Below, in pieces: positions 6,416 to 6,649 of a DNA stretch of 6,649 nt (its first letter is position 1; each line of letters begins with the position of its first letter). Both the position numbers and the translations under genes were made by a program. The DNA comes from an uncultured Clostridia bacterium. Its GTDB lineage: Bacteria; Bacillota; Clostridia; Christensenellales; Aristaeellaceae. The stretch lies in contig CAJFUU010000230.1 of assembly GCA_904420265.1 (NCBI GenBank), forward strand, positions 1 through 6,649. Direction: 5' to 3'. Below the pieces are notes generated by a model. That model was not told the DNA's origin, ran no database searches, and was given only the letters and a program-made list of their open reading frames with translations.

Positions 6416-6495
6416 ATGTATAAAATATGCAATTTATGCAACGAAGCGCAACCCATGCGCCGCCTCTTTGCGGGAAGAGCGCCGCAGACGAGATT

Positions 6496-6513
6496 ATACG
6501 CTTCAAAGCGTAT
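6496..6513. promoter_or_regulatory. 18-bp palindrome at the predicted tRNA transcription start (possible operator)
   Basis: ATACGCTT (6496-6503) and AAGCGTAT (6506-6513) are perfect inverted arms around CA. The element begins two bases downstream of the -10 box of the - strand consensus promoter and spans the expected start near 6509-6510. That is a classical operator position. It is only partly transcribed, so it is less likely to act as an RNA hairpin. No binding protein is known. Confidence 0.5.
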
Positions 6514-6515
6514 CT

Positions 6516-6544
6516 ATTATACGGATTTCCGGGCGGGTTGTCAA
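6516..6544 (-). promoter_or_regulatory. Perfect-consensus sigma-70 promoter driving tRNA-Arg
   Basis: On the - strand, TTGACA (+ coordinates 6539-6544) is separated by exactly 17 bases from TATAAT (6516-6521). All twelve bases match consensus. The start is expected near 6509-6510. The first feature downstream on this strand is tRNA-Arg at 6415. A second TATAAT lies at 6493-6498 but has no -35 at the right distance. Confidence 0.88.
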
Positions 6545-6579
6545 GCCTGTCCGTCCCTACACCACGGGAATCAATTTTC

Positions 6580-6608
6580 AAGACAAAAGCAGGGGGATGT
6601 AGTAAAAT
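6580..6608 (+). promoter_or_regulatory. Candidate promoter for the gene at the right edge
   Basis: AAGACA (6580-6585) lies 17 bases before TAAAAT (6603-6608), matching four and five of six consensus bases. Transcription would start near 6614-6616, at the ATG of the next gene. It points away from the tRNA promoter, so the interval 6509-6614 would be a divergent control region. Confidence 0.45.
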
Positions 6609-6614
6609 AGAGGA

Positions 6615-6649
6615 ATGAGAGCAGAAAGATTGTTGGAGATCATGGAAGA
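6615..6649 (+). CDS. N-terminus of a possible HTH transcriptional regulator, 3' partial
   Basis: Only the first 11 codons are in the window: MRAERLLEIME, then the edge. This opening resembles DeoR/YafY-type (HTH plus WYL) regulators, which often begin MRADRLL or MKAERLL followed by a hydrophobic helix. Eleven residues cannot prove a family. GAGG (6610-6613) ends one base before the ATG, too close for a normal Shine-Dalgarno, while a -10-like TAAAAT ends six bases before it, so the transcript may be leaderless. An in-frame ATG at 6642 is an alternative start. The gene diverges from tRNA-Arg. Confidence 0.45.
   Translation, partial: MRAERLLEIME

Noticed and set aside
6423..6455. Second tRNA promoter (TTGCGC, 18 bp, TATTTT) close to the tRNA
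   Set aside because: Both boxes are poor and the perfect-consensus promoter 100 bases upstream explains transcription.
5587..6456. 289-codon - strand frame through the tRNA and overlapping the GGDEF gene
   Set aside because: Its start lies across the tRNA (giving the typical tRNA-derived peptide RNAAGSSPVRGA) and it then runs out of frame through the cyclase.
6493..6498. Second TATAAT on the - strand
   Set aside because: No -35-like hexamer lies 16-18 bases upstream; it looks like a copy of the CGTATAAT at the true promoter.

Overview
The window looks like a bacterial chromosome segment of moderately high GC. Purine-rich Shine-Dalgarno sites, tight ATGA gene overlaps, a sugar ABC operon, a CCA-encoding tRNA and a c-di-GMP gene are compatible with a Firmicutes/Clostridia-type (possibly gut) bacterium. 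That assignment is an inference from style and gene content, not from a marker gene.

Left part (1-3869, + strand): the distal end of a ribose/galactose-type (CUT2) sugar-uptake operon. It holds the C-terminal half of the two-domain ATPase (RbsA/MglA type, cut by the window edge), two different RbsC-type permeases, and a DUF4432 aldose-1-epimerase-like protein. All three junctions are 4-base ATGA overlaps, so the four genes are probably translationally coupled. The operon closes with a clear intrinsic terminator. The substrate-binding protein, promoter and catabolic genes are not visible. The ATPase's second nucleotide site has a Leu in place of the Walker B Asp.

Middle (3870-4961): about 1.1 kb with no credible gene, lying between convergent transcription units. 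It is not featureless. It holds two separate degenerate tandem-repeat arrays, one of ~108-bp units (about 3903-4417, each intact unit with a 30-nt hairpin) and one of ~60-bp units (4561-4800).

Right part (4962-6649): on the - strand, a six-helix membrane-anchored GGDEF diguanylate cyclase with an I-site and its own plausible promoter. Upstream of it, also on the - strand, is tRNA-Arg(CCT), preceded by a perfect-consensus sigma-70 promoter (TTGACA, 17 bp, TATAAT) with an 18-bp palindrome at the predicted transcription start. Divergent from this, at the very end, the first 11 codons of a + strand gene are visible. Its start resembles an HTH regulator, and its -10-like box sits so close to the ATG that the mRNA may be leaderless.

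The strongest items for a second look are the two repeat arrays, the promoter/palindrome arrangement before the tRNA, and the Walker B substitution. I do not see a clear new multi-gene system.
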